A stretch of 64,000 bases of DNA from Cylindrospermum sp. NIES-4074. GTDB lineage: Bacteria; Cyanobacteriota; Cyanobacteriia; Cyanobacteriales; Nostocaceae. This document shows, one piece after another, positions 55,042 to 63,225 of the stretch (positions are counted from its first letter, which is position 1; the number at the start of each line of letters is the position of its first letter). The translations under genes and the position numbers were made by a program. The notes below the pieces were generated by a model that saw only the letters and a list, made by a program, of their open reading frames with translations, had not been told where the DNA came from and ran no database searches. The stretch spans positions 4,799,677-4,863,676 of the forward strand of contig AP018269.1 in NCBI GenBank assembly GCA_003994795.1. The letters run 5' to 3'.

Positions 55042-56541
55042 ATGAAATTTATATCAATTTTTTACTGTTTTTTTTTACTGAGCGTCTTGGGAATTTATTG
55101 GTCTTTAGCAGCACAAAAATTACGGCTGTGGACGCTGCTGATAGCTAGCTTGGTATTTTATGCATCATTGAACATTCAATATTTACCATTACTATTAGTA
55201 CTTACTTTTATTAACTTTCGTCTGGGGCTAGAAATTGGGAAAAATACCTCATTAGGGCCACATTCTCAGGACTGGCGAATTTCTAACGAAGAGTGGCAAT
55301 TTGCTCAAGCAGACTGGAATCTTCGCCGCCTCAAGATTTTGTGGTTAGGTATAAGCTTAAATGTTTTACTCCTACTAAGTTTTAAGTATCTCCCATATAT
55401 ACTTAAATCTATTTTTAATTTGTCAATAAACTCACCAGATGCCTCTTTTAAATTTATTGCTCCATTAGGAATTTCATTTTTCACTTTTGAGTGCATTGCC
55501 TATTTAATTGATGTTTATCGAGGTGCTCCTGCTACTGAGCAATTTCTCAAATTCGCTACATACAAATTATTCTTTGCCAAACTAATTTCTGGCCCCATTA
55601 CTCGTTACCATAACCTGGCAACGCAATTCAATACACTACACTTTCCCACTATTGATAGAGTGTCAGAAGCACTGTGGTTAATTGCTAAAGGTGCAGTTAA
55701 AAAAGGTATCTTTGCAGATCACTTGGGAATTTTCGTTGACTTATGTTTTGGAAACCTACAACGAGCAGGTAGTACCGATCTTTGGTTGGCTACATTTGCC
55801 TATGGCTTACAGTTATATTTAGATTTCACGGGTTACGTAGACATCGCTCGTGGTAGTGCTTTGCTGTTTGGTTTTGTTTTGCCTGAAAATTTTAATTTTC
55901 CCTACTTCAGTACCAGTATTGCCGAATTTTGGCGGCGCTGGCACATGACTCTGGGGGACTGGCTACGCAATTACCTCTATTTTCCTTTGGGTGGTTCCCG
56001 CCGGGGTTTGGTTCGCACCTGTTGGAATTTATTAATCATTATGTTAATTGCTGGAATCTGGCACGGTTCGTCCTTTGGTTATGTGGTTTGGGGTGCATTC
56101 CACGGTTTAGCCTTAGGAGTTCATCGCCTTACAGATGCAATTAGCGATCGCTATGAGAGTATGGAAAAATTCTGGCAAAACCCTCTAGGCATCATTCTGG
56201 CATGGTTGTTAACTCAACTCATGGTGTACACTTCTTGGATCTGCTTCCGTCTACCTAATCTCCAAGACTCTTCTTTCGTCATTAGCCATCTTTGGGGTCG
56301 TTCTGCTGATGAACAGTTTGCTCAAAAGGTATATGTGGAAGCTCTGAATATGAGCCAATACCAACTCACTTGGTTACTACTAGCCATAGCTGCCCTCATG
56401 GGTATAGTCTATGCCTTTAACCAAAAACTGAAGTTAGAGTTCAACTGGCCTATCAAGCTTGTCTTCGTCCCCCTATGCCTCTACGCCGTTTGGTTACTAG
56501 CTCCTGAAGGTAGCTTGCCCTATATTTACTTTGATTTTTAA
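55042..56541 (+). CDS. MBOAT-family O-acyltransferase (AlgI-like)
   Basis: 499 residues with about ten hydrophobic segments. The catalytic His is H341 in AGIWHGSSFGYVVWG; FWRRWHMTLGDWLRNYLYFPLGG (near 300-320) and the P-L-G-I-S-F-F-T-F segment are MBOAT/AlgI signatures. Such proteins pass acetyl groups across the membrane to a periplasmic partner that modifies alginate, cellulose or peptidoglycan. Its partner is very likely the SGNH-like protein encoded just upstream. The polymer acetylated is unknown. Confidence 0.92.
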   Translation: MKFISIFYCFFLLSVLGIYWSLAAQKLRLWTLLIASLVFYASLNIQYLPLLLVLTFINFRLGLEIGKNTSLGPHSQDWRISNEEWQFAQADWNLRRLKILWLGISLNVLLLLSFKYLPYILKSIFNLSINSPDASFKFIAPLGISFFTFECIAYLIDVYRGAPATEQFLKFATYKLFFAKLISGPITRYHNLATQFNTLHFPTIDRVSEALWLIAKGAVKKGIFADHLGIFVDLCFGNLQRAGSTDLWLATFAYGLQLYLDFTGYVDIARGSALLFGFVLPENFNFPYFSTSIAEFWRRWHMTLGDWLRNYLYFPLGGSRRGLVRTCWNLLIIMLIAGIWHGSSFGYVVWGAFHGLALGVHRLTDAISDRYESMEKFWQNPLGIILAWLLTQLMVYTSWICFRLPNLQDSSFVISHLWGRSADEQFAQKVYVEALNMSQYQLTWLLLAIAALMGIVYAFNQKLKLEFNWPIKLVFVPLCLYAVWLLAPEGSLPYIYFDF

Positions 56542-56700
56542 CCCTCGCGCCTCGCTAATATAAGTAAAGTTAATCACTCTAGGGTAAAAGCTTAAGAAAT
56601 AAATAATAGACTAAACGTAAATTCATGTTAAGTTTATTAGCACAGGCAGCAAAACAACCTACCTGTTTCATTTTTAACAAATTACCGCACTCATAAAAAA

Positions 56701-57783
56701 ATGACCACAACCTTACAGCAGCGCCAAAGCGCTAACGTATGGGAACGGTTCTGCGAGTGGATCACCAGCACCGACAACCGTATTTATATCGGTTGGTTCG
56801 GCGTCCTCATGATCCCCACCTTGCTAGCCGCAACCACCTGCTTCATCATCGCTTTCATCGCTGCGCCTCCCGTTGACATCGACGGTATCCGTGAGCCAGT
56901 TGCAGGTTCTTTGATCTACGGAAACAACATCATCTCCGGTGCAGTTGTTCCTTCTTCTAACGCCATCGGTTTACACTTCTACCCCATTTGGGAAGCTGCT
57001 TCCTTAGATGAGTGGTTGTATAACGGCGGTCCTTACCAATTGGTAATTTTCCACTTCTTGATCGGTTGCGCTTGCTACTTAGGTCGTCAGTGGGAACTAT
57101 CTTACCGCTTGGGAATGCGTCCTTGGATTTGCGTAGCTTACTCTGCACCTTTGGCATCAGCTACCGCAGTCTTCTTGATCTACCCAATCGGTCAAGGTTC
57201 ATTCTCCGATGGTATGCCCTTGGGTATCTCCGGAACCTTCAACTTCATGATCGTGTTCCAAGCAGAACACAACATCTTGATGCACCCCTTCCACATGTTA
57301 GGTGTGGCTGGTGTATTCGGCGGAAGCTTATTCTCTGCAATGCACGGTTCCTTGGTAACTTCCTCTTTGGTTCGTGAAACAACCGAAACCGAATCACAAA
57401 ACTACGGTTACAAGTTCGGTCAAGAAGAAGAAACCTATAACATCGTTGCAGCCCACGGCTACTTCGGTCGCTTGATCTTCCAATACGCTTCATTCAACAA
57501 CAGCCGTTCACTGCACTTCTTGCTAGCTGCATGGCCTGTAGTCGGTATCTGGTTTACCGCACTGGGTGTAAGCACAATGGCGTTCAACTTGAACGGTTTC
57601 AACTTCAACCAATCAATCATTGATTCTCAAGGTCGCGTCATCGGTACTTGGGCTGACGTAATCAACCGCGCTAACTTGGGTATGGAAGTAATGCACGAGC
57701 GTAACGCTCACAACTTCCCCCTAGACTTGGCTGCTGGTGAAGTTGCTCCTGTTGCCTTGACTGCTCCTGCTATCAACGGTTAA
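56701..57783 (+). CDS. psbA: Photosystem II D1 protein, Q130 form
   Basis: 360 residues, a canonical D1. Residue 130 is Gln ([11 protein letters not shown]), which marks the standard low-light form (D1:1); high-light forms have Glu. Y161, H190 and H198, D170, E189 and the C-terminal processing site after A344 ([10 protein letters not shown]) are all present, so the protein is functional. D1 binds the P680 chlorophylls, pheophytin, QB and the Mn4CaO5 cluster. It is a single copy here, and other psbA genes are expected elsewhere. The ATG follows CATAAAAAA with no strong ribosome-binding site. Confidence 0.99.
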   Translation: MTTTLQQRQSANVWERFCEWITSTDNRIYIGWFGVLMIPTLLAATTCFIIAFIAAPPVDIDGIREPVAGSLIYGNNIISGAVVPSSNAIGLHFYPIWEAASLDEWLYNGGPYQLVIFHFLIGCACYLGRQWELSYRLGMRPWICVAYSAPLASATAVFLIYPIGQGSFSDGMPLGISGTFNFMIVFQAEHNILMHPFHMLGVAGVFGGSLFSAMHGSLVTSSLVRETTETESQNYGYKFGQEEETYNIVAAHGYFGRLIFQYASFNNSRSLHFLLAAWPVVGIWFTALGVSTMAFNLNGFNFNQSIIDSQGRVIGTWADVINRANLGMEVMHERNAHNFPLDLAAGEVAPVALTAPAING

Positions 57784-57800
57784 TACTGAAGCTTAGTTAA

Positions 57801-57842
57801 AACAAAAACGCTCTCCGAAAACGGGGGGCGTTTTTGTTTTTG
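57801..57842 (+). terminator. psbA terminator
   Basis: AACAAAAACGC (57801-57811) pairs with GCGTTTTTGTT (57828-57838), with extra CCG/CGG pairing inside, and a T-run follows. This is a strong intrinsic terminator 18 nt after the psbA stop. Confidence 0.85.
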
Positions 57843-57930
57843 TACATTTCCTTACACCATAGCGGTGTAGTTTCAAAGCTTACCCAGCGTCTGCAATTCA
57901 AGGTTAATCGTGGGTTATGATGATTTAACA

Positions 57931-57958
57931 GCGCTCCCTGAGTGGAGGGCGCTTTTTT
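57931..57958 (+). terminator. Second terminator after psbA
   Basis: AGCGCTCC and GGAGGGCGCT can pair with one wobble and a bulge around CTGAGT, with a run of six T. It is 130 nt after the first and may back it up or end a separate short RNA. Confidence 0.6.
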
Positions 57959-58067
57959 AATACATTTATTTATGTTCACTGTCAGCAAATATGCAAATTT
58001 CAGCTGTCGCCCAGATTTTTACTAAGCAATTCAATATAAAATCTAAAACTTAAAATCTAAAATCACA

Positions 58068-59459
58068 ATGACAAACCTAACTCCTAATTCTAGTTTTAGT
58101 TTGACCCTGCGCTTGCTGATTCCCAATCGTGTGGGGATGTTGGCGTCAGTTACCCAGGCGATCGCATCCTGTGGCGGTAATCTTGGTCAAATTGATTTAA
58201 TTGAGCAAACTCGCAAAGAATCCACTCGCGATATTACCGTTGATGCTGCTAGCACCGAACACGCTGAAACCATTGTGCAAGCAGTGAAAATTTTGCCAGA
58301 TATTAAGCTGTTGAGTGTCTACGATCGCACATTTAATTTGCATCGTGGTGGCAAAATCAGCATTACCAGCAGAATTCCCCTCAAAAGTGTTTCCGACCTA
58401 GCAATGGCTTACACACCCGGAGTTGGTCGGATTTGTACAGCGATCGCCCAAGACCCAGAAGAAGTTTACAATTTAACGATCAAACAAAATACCGTGGCGA
58501 TCGTTACTGATGGCAGCGCTGTTTTAGGATTGGGTAATCTCGGCCCAGCGGCGGCTTTACCGGTGATGGAAGGTAAAGCGATGCTATTTAAGGAATTTGC
58601 AGGGCTGGATGCTTTTCCCATCTGTCTAGCTACCCAAGATACAGAGCAAATTATCCAAACAGTCAAGAATCTCGCCCCGGTTTTTGGGGGTGTGAATTTA
58701 GAGGATATCGCTGCACCTCGCTGCTTTGAAATTGAACAAAGACTGCGAGAAGAATTAGATATCCCTGTTTTTCATGATGACCAGCATGGTACAGCGATTG
58801 TCACTTTAGCAGCGTTGTTTAATTCCCTCAAGCTGGTTCATAAGACGATGGCAGATATCCGCATCGTGATTAACGGTGCTGGGGCTGCTGGGGTGGCGAT
58901 CGCGCGTTTACTCCGCAAAGCTGGGGCAGAAAAAATCTGGATGTGTGACTCTAAAGGAATTATCTCTACCAGTCGCACCGACTTGACAGCGGAAAAGCTG
59001 GAATTTGCAGTTAAAGCCCAAGGTACCTTGGCTGGTGCAATGCAAGGGGCAGATGTATTCATTGGTGTCAGCGCACCAGGAGTTTTAACACCAGAAATGG
59101 TGCAATCAATGGCGAAAGACTCAATTATATTTGCTATGGCTAATCCCATACCGGAAATTCAGCCGGAATTGGTGAGCAAAAGCGTGGCTGTTATTGCTAC
59201 AGGTCGCAGTGACTACCCAAACCAAATCAATAACGTCCTGGCTTTTCCTGGGGTGTTTCGTGGTGCTTTAGATTGTCGCGCTCAGACAATTACCACCACA
59301 ATGTATCTAGAAGCTGCAAATGCGATCGCCTCTTTAGTTAAGCCTTCTGACTTGGATCGGGAACATATTATTCCTTCGGTCTTTGATCAGCGTGTTGTTA
59401 ATGCTGTTGCTGGTGCTGTGCAACAAGCAGCACGTCAGGAAGGTATTGCTCGGAGTTAA
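58068..59459 (+). CDS. ACT-domain malic enzyme
   Basis: 463 residues. An N-terminal ACT domain (about 10-85: LRLLIPNRVGMLASVTQAIASCGGNLGQI) precedes the malic enzyme core: YTPGVGRICTAIAQ, VTDGSAVLGLGNLGPAAALPVMEGK, FHDDQHGTAI and the NAD(P) loop INGAGAAGVAIARLL (near 265). It decarboxylates malate to pyruvate. The ACT domain suggests allosteric control by an amino acid, inferred from its role in other enzymes. The core is of the small bacterial (MaeB-like) type without the phosphotransacetylase tail. Confidence 0.93.
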   Translation: MTNLTPNSSFSLTLRLLIPNRVGMLASVTQAIASCGGNLGQIDLIEQTRKESTRDITVDAASTEHAETIVQAVKILPDIKLLSVYDRTFNLHRGGKISITSRIPLKSVSDLAMAYTPGVGRICTAIAQDPEEVYNLTIKQNTVAIVTDGSAVLGLGNLGPAAALPVMEGKAMLFKEFAGLDAFPICLATQDTEQIIQTVKNLAPVFGGVNLEDIAAPRCFEIEQRLREELDIPVFHDDQHGTAIVTLAALFNSLKLVHKTMADIRIVINGAGAAGVAIARLLRKAGAEKIWMCDSKGIISTSRTDLTAEKLEFAVKAQGTLAGAMQGADVFIGVSAPGVLTPEMVQSMAKDSIIFAMANPIPEIQPELVSKSVAVIATGRSDYPNQINNVLAFPGVFRGALDCRAQTITTTMYLEAANAIASLVKPSDLDREHIIPSVFDQRVVNAVAGAVQQAARQEGIARS

Positions 59460-59469
59460 TGAGTGTGTG

Positions 59470-59500
59470 GGAGCGTACATTTGTGCGCTCCTAGTTTGTT
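59470..59500 (+). terminator. Malic enzyme terminator
   Basis: GGAGCG (59470-59475) pairs with CGCTCC (59486-59491) and a T-rich tract (TTTGTTTTT) follows. It is followed by an ACGCAGAG...ACGCGGAGG tandem repeat that runs to the next gene. Confidence 0.7.
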
Positions 59501-59547
59501 TTTAACGCAGAGTGACGCGGAGGGAAGCGCAGAGGTACGCGGAGGTT

Positions 59548-60294
59548 TTATTCTGCATTTAGAAATTCTAAGTAGCCGTTGCTGAGTTCTTTTACTGCTA
59601 AATCATAAAACTGTTTACCGTGTTCTGGGGTTGCTAGGGCAGGGTTTGAACCCATACGTCCATCTGGATAATGCGATCGAAAGTTGGCTGCACCATAAAT
59701 TCTATGTCCACTAGCGACTTCTGGTGAGAGGGGTGCTTGCTTAATGGCCTCTGGATAAATATATTGGGTGAGCGCTATTTCGCTAGGGGTGGCATGAGAG
59801 CCTTCTTGGTCGCCGTATAATTCTTTAGCTAGCTTGTATACTGAACCACACATAAACCAGTTAGCAATATGACATTGCACCTGTTGAGCATTAGCTATTT
59901 GTAAATCTTCCAAATGGGCGTAAGTCTCTGAGAAAGCAGCTTTGAGGGTGGCAATGTTGCCACCATGTCCGTTAATGAAGTAAAATTTAGTAAAACCAGC
60001 TTTAGTTAAACAGGTTACATAATCTCGCACTACAGAAATTAGGGTGCTGGGACGCAGAGATATTGTACCGGGAAAGCTGGTATGGTGTAGCGCCATCCCC
60101 ACATTGATTGTTGGTGCAACCATTGCTTGGGTTGCTTCACCGACACCACGAGATATAGCTTCTGCACAAATGGCATCGGTGCCAATTAATCCTGTGGGGC
60201 CATGTTGTTCTGTGGAACCAATGGGGAAAATAATCCCCTGAGATTGCTGTAAATAAGCTTCGACTTCTGGCCAGGTACTTAAATGTAATAACAT
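59548..60294 (-). CDS. Creatininase-family amidohydrolase
   Basis: 248 residues. Metal and catalytic motifs: FPIGSTEQHGPTGLIGTDAI (Glu, His and Asp, near 22-41), FYFINGHGGNIAT (near 105) and DQEGSHATPSEIALT (near 160). The family cleaves amide bonds in small molecules, including creatinine and some pyrimidine and peptide intermediates (e.g. MftE). The specific substrate is unknown. It is a standalone gene, convergent with the malic enzyme. Confidence 0.88.
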   Translation of the reverse strand: MLLHLSTWPEVEAYLQQSQGIIFPIGSTEQHGPTGLIGTDAICAEAISRGVGEATQAMVAPTINVGMALHHTSFPGTISLRPSTLISVVRDYVTCLTKAGFTKFYFINGHGGNIATLKAAFSETYAHLEDLQIANAQQVQCHIANWFMCGSVYKLAKELYGDQEGSHATPSEIALTQYIYPEAIKQAPLSPEVASGHRIYGAANFRSHYPDGRMGSNPALATPEHGKQFYDLAVKELSNGYLEFLNAE

Positions 60295-60421
60295 TTTGTG
60301 TCAAAATCCGCTGCAAAATTGCTATGGGAGGAAACTTATTTCTGCTTGGCTGCATCTTATATAGTTGACCCCCACTAACACGATTATGAACGCCCTAGCT
60401 TTCAAGTGGAGGTAAATCACT

Positions 60422-60976
60422 ATGAAATTCTGTCATGTCTGCCAAGTGTTTAGTGGTTTAACTGTAGGATTTTTGCTCTTTAATAGTATTTTCACCCCTC
60501 CCGCTTTAGCCGGAAGGTATGTTTTAAATCAAACGCCACAAACAATAGAACTATATTTTGGACGTTATCTTGCTAAAAAAGGTGATGGCGGCAAACTTAC
60601 CTATACCTATGCGCCAAAAAGCTTCCGGCGGCTGTTTCCGCAATTTCCTAAAAGCAATTTTTCGATTACCTTTATTAATAATCAGGCGCAATTTATTAAT
60701 TTAAATTTCAGTAGTGATTTCTCTGAATATCCGGGGAATTTTAATTATGACAAAGTGGAAGCAGTAAAATTCTATAAATATATCTTTGGATATCAACCAC
60801 CAATTTGGCAAGAACTCAGCGCCAAATTTGGGGGGAATGAAACGGTTTATTTTTATGAATATTGTTTAGGGGATGGAGTCGCAACGAGTTTTGGCAGATA
60901 TGGATATAAGCAATTTACTGATGCTGCCACTTTATTCTATGACACTCGTTGCGAACCTCCATATAATAGAAATTAA
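60422..60976 (+). CDS. Secreted hypothetical protein, 184 aa
   Basis: 184 residues. Signal peptide of about 30 residues ending at PALAG. The mature part reads RYVLNQTPQTIELYFGRYLAK, then FRRLFPQFPKSNFSITFINNQAQFINLNF, with aromatic-rich strands (YEYCLGDGV, YDTRCEPPY) and two Cys. Function unknown; probably exported. The start at 60422 gives the signal peptide its positive end only weakly. Confidence 0.65.
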   Translation: MKFCHVCQVFSGLTVGFLLFNSIFTPPALAGRYVLNQTPQTIELYFGRYLAKKGDGGKLTYTYAPKSFRRLFPQFPKSNFSITFINNQAQFINLNFSSDFSEYPGNFNYDKVEAVKFYKYIFGYQPPIWQELSAKFGGNETVYFYEYCLGDGVATSFGRYGYKQFTDAATLFYDTRCEPPYNRN

Positions 60977-61052
60977 AATTGAGTTAAGAGACGTTTGTTT
61001 TCTGGATTATGAAGAAGCAGAGAAGACCAAGGGAATAACTCTGCACCCTTGG

Positions 61053-61325
61053 TTAAGCAAAGTAATAGTGTTTTTTTACGTCACTGGTAATTTCCCATGT
61101 ACAGGACATACCAGCAGGAAAGGTTACTAAATCTCCTTTACCCATTTGCACTGGTTGTCCACTATCTGGAGTAACAGTTACATCACCTTCTAAAAAGTAG
61201 CAAGTTTCTTGAGAATCATAAGTCCAAGGGAATTTGGAAGCTTCTTTTTGCCAAATTGCCCACTTGAACACACCCAATTGGTTGAGAAGTTGTTGACTCG
61301 GTTGATGCTCAATCTTAATTTCCAT
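61053..61325 (-). CDS. Cupin-domain protein
   Basis: 90 residues, a single small cupin of the EutQ/DUF861 type: WTYDSQETCYFLEGDVTV, GDLVTFPAGMSCTWEI and the end VKKHYYFA. The cluster of Glu/Tyr is at the place where many cupins bind metal, though the usual His are lacking. Its role is unknown. It lies 22 nt downstream of the Mo-nitrogenase-family gene on the same strand. Confidence 0.88.
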   Translation of the reverse strand: MEIKIEHQPSQQLLNQLGVFKWAIWQKEASKFPWTYDSQETCYFLEGDVTVTPDSGQPVQMGKGDLVTFPAGMSCTWEITSDVKKHYYFA

Positions 61326-61347
61326 CTGGTGTTTTCTCTAGTTGTGT

Positions 61348-61707
61348 TTAGCAGTAGGATTGGATATCTTCTCCACACTGATCTACTAAATAACACAAAG
61401 CGCGAAAACGCAAGCCTACAAATTGATCATAAAGTGGATTTAGCTTACACATTGGGGGAATGTGGGCTATTTTATGACCGAATAGCATGATATCACGCTC
61501 AAATGGACACTGGGCGGGAATCAATTTGGCAATAAATTGAGCTAATTTGCGGTTCTGAATCTCCATGTCATCTAGCCATTGACGTAATGGTTGCAGTAAA
61601 TCAAGTTTAGGTTGACCAACTTGATTTCTCTTACTTACTTGATTATCTTCTCCCAAAGGGTTAATGAAAGTAGGAAGAATCATCGGCTGGCTATTTGTTT
61701 TCAGCAT
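61348..61707 (-). CDS. Mo-dependent nitrogenase C-terminal family protein
   Basis: 119 residues. The conserved block IPAQCPFERDIMLFGHKIAHIPPMCKLNPLY, and then VGLRFRALCYLVDQCGED, matches the Mo-nitro_C family, found mainly in cyanobacteria and named for its similarity to the end of some nitrogenase-linked proteins. Two Cys of the block (QCPFE and MCKLN) are conserved. Its true function is unknown and it does not by itself show nitrogen fixation. It is followed by the cupin gene at 22 nt, so the two likely form an operon. Confidence 0.82.
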   Translation of the reverse strand: MLKTNSQPMILPTFINPLGEDNQVSKRNQVGQPKLDLLQPLRQWLDDMEIQNRKLAQFIAKLIPAQCPFERDIMLFGHKIAHIPPMCKLNPLYDQFVGLRFRALCYLVDQCGEDIQSYC

Positions 61708-62326
61708 ATTTGTAAATCAGGTTGTCCTGTGATTGATGAACTATTTGCCAATTTGGCTTATTACCATTCCATCTATCTCAGCAATTTGGACTCCGCTTGT
61801 AAAAAGAAGTAAAACAAGCACAAAGCGAGAAATCTACATGGAATTTGCTGGATAAATGGTCTAACTAATTGTTATTTAAACTCACTAAACGGTGAAGAAC
61901 TGTCCCGTTAAATACAAAATAACAAAGAAAATATAAAAATGGTATTCTTTAAACTTATTGATTGCTGATACAAAATATAGCGATCCCATATATTTCATGT
62001 AAAAACTAGGTTGGAAAACTATACAGTACCTTAATGTACGCCTTGGGGGATGAAGGTGCAGCTTCGCTATGACTTTAACCGGGTTTTTGCGTTGGTTTGA
62101 AAATGAATAATCTCTAGCAGAAAGATATATATGTTACATAAGTTAACCTTAATATTATGTAATAAGTAACCGAAAATCCTTTGATAAGTTTAAGCTAATA
62201 TATTTGTTCTAGTCTCTGATAGAAAGGGGAAATATTTAAGTATAAATTGTAGTATTTGTATTCAGTAAAGAGAGCGACTGCCGGGGGCGTTCGCGCAGCG
62301 TGCCGGAGGCAATCGCATTTCCAAAC
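61708..62326. other. Intergenic region, no supported gene
   Basis: About 620 nt, AT-rich. A GGGGGCGTTCGCGCAGCGTGCCGGAGG mobile repeat (in part) near 62283-62310 is shared with the region at 23333. I see no gene, RNA or terminator otherwise. Confidence 0.5.
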
Positions 62327-63118
62327 CTAACTACTTAGTTTTGACAAGCCTTGTAAAATATAACTAGATAACTCACAAAATCCTTGCCCTTCAGCGGCGG
62401 TAGTCACATAGGTAGGTTGGTGCTGTAACTGATTTGCGTATTCCAGCACATTCGCCACACCGACAGAAACCGGAAAATAATGCTGATTAAATAAACTTTC
62501 ATCATTGGGACTATCGCCAACGGTGACAACTTGTGCAGGTGAATATCCAGGGAAGTATTCGCGCAACACTTGCAATAATCCTACAGCTTTATCTTGTCCT
62601 TGAGGTTTAATATGGCACTGGACGTTGCTATAGGTAAATCCCCAACCCATTTGTTGACAGAGACGACTGAGGGTGTTTAACTCATGGGAATTGAGAGAGT
62701 TGACATCAAAAGTCCAGTCAGTAATGCGAAAGCGATTGTCCGCAGATTCCCGGATTTGGGGAAATTTGCTTTGTAATTCTTCAAAAACCACAGCTAAATG
62801 CTGGCGGTGGGAAGCTAAGTCGGGAATAGGTGTTAAGGCTAAGGGTTTCAGGTTTGCAGACGGGTAGAATAAACCTCCATTTTCGGCGATCGCACCCACA
62901 ACCGGCATCAAGCTACTGATCCCACTTACCCACCCAGCTGAACGTCCAGTGACAATTATTACTTGGATACCAGATGCAGCTAAATCTTCCAAAGCTTGTA
63001 ACAGTAAGGAAGTAAATTTTCCCCGCCTAGTTAATGTGCCATCCATATCTGTGGCTAAGAGGCGAATATTACTTAAGTAAGTAGATGCCATTTCCGATAA
63101 TTGCTGGTGTTTCTGCAT
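62327..63118 (-). CDS. HAD-family phosphatase (type IIB, Cof-like)
   Basis: 263 residues with the HAD motifs: DMDGTL (first Asp near 20), TGRSAGW, KPQGQDKAVG (Lys) and VTVGDSPNDESLF (the acidic pair). The long cap insertion of about 120 residues between motif II and III fits type IIB. Members dephosphorylate sugar phosphates such as mannosyl-3-phosphoglycerate or sucrose-6-phosphate. The substrate cannot be told here. The start is preceded by a weak purine stretch. Confidence 0.88.
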   Translation of the reverse strand: MQKHQQLSEMASTYLSNIRLLATDMDGTLTRRGKFTSLLLQALEDLAASGIQVIIVTGRSAGWVSGISSLMPVVGAIAENGGLFYPSANLKPLALTPIPDLASHRQHLAVVFEELQSKFPQIRESADNRFRITDWTFDVNSLNSHELNTLSRLCQQMGWGFTYSNVQCHIKPQGQDKAVGLLQVLREYFPGYSPAQVVTVGDSPNDESLFNQHYFPVSVGVANVLEYANQLQHQPTYVTTAAEGQGFCELSSYILQGLSKLSS

Positions 63119-63225
63119 ATTATGAAGTTTGGGAAAAACCCTAAAAAATAGTAATAATACAGCAAGATGATAGCCATAATTTGGGCATGCTAAAAAGTAG
63201 GAGTTAAGTTTTTAGTATCCCAACT

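Noticed and set aside
61348-61707. Evidence for nif genes in this window
   Set aside because: The Mo-nitro_C family is only named after nitrogenase; no nif structural or assembly gene is present.
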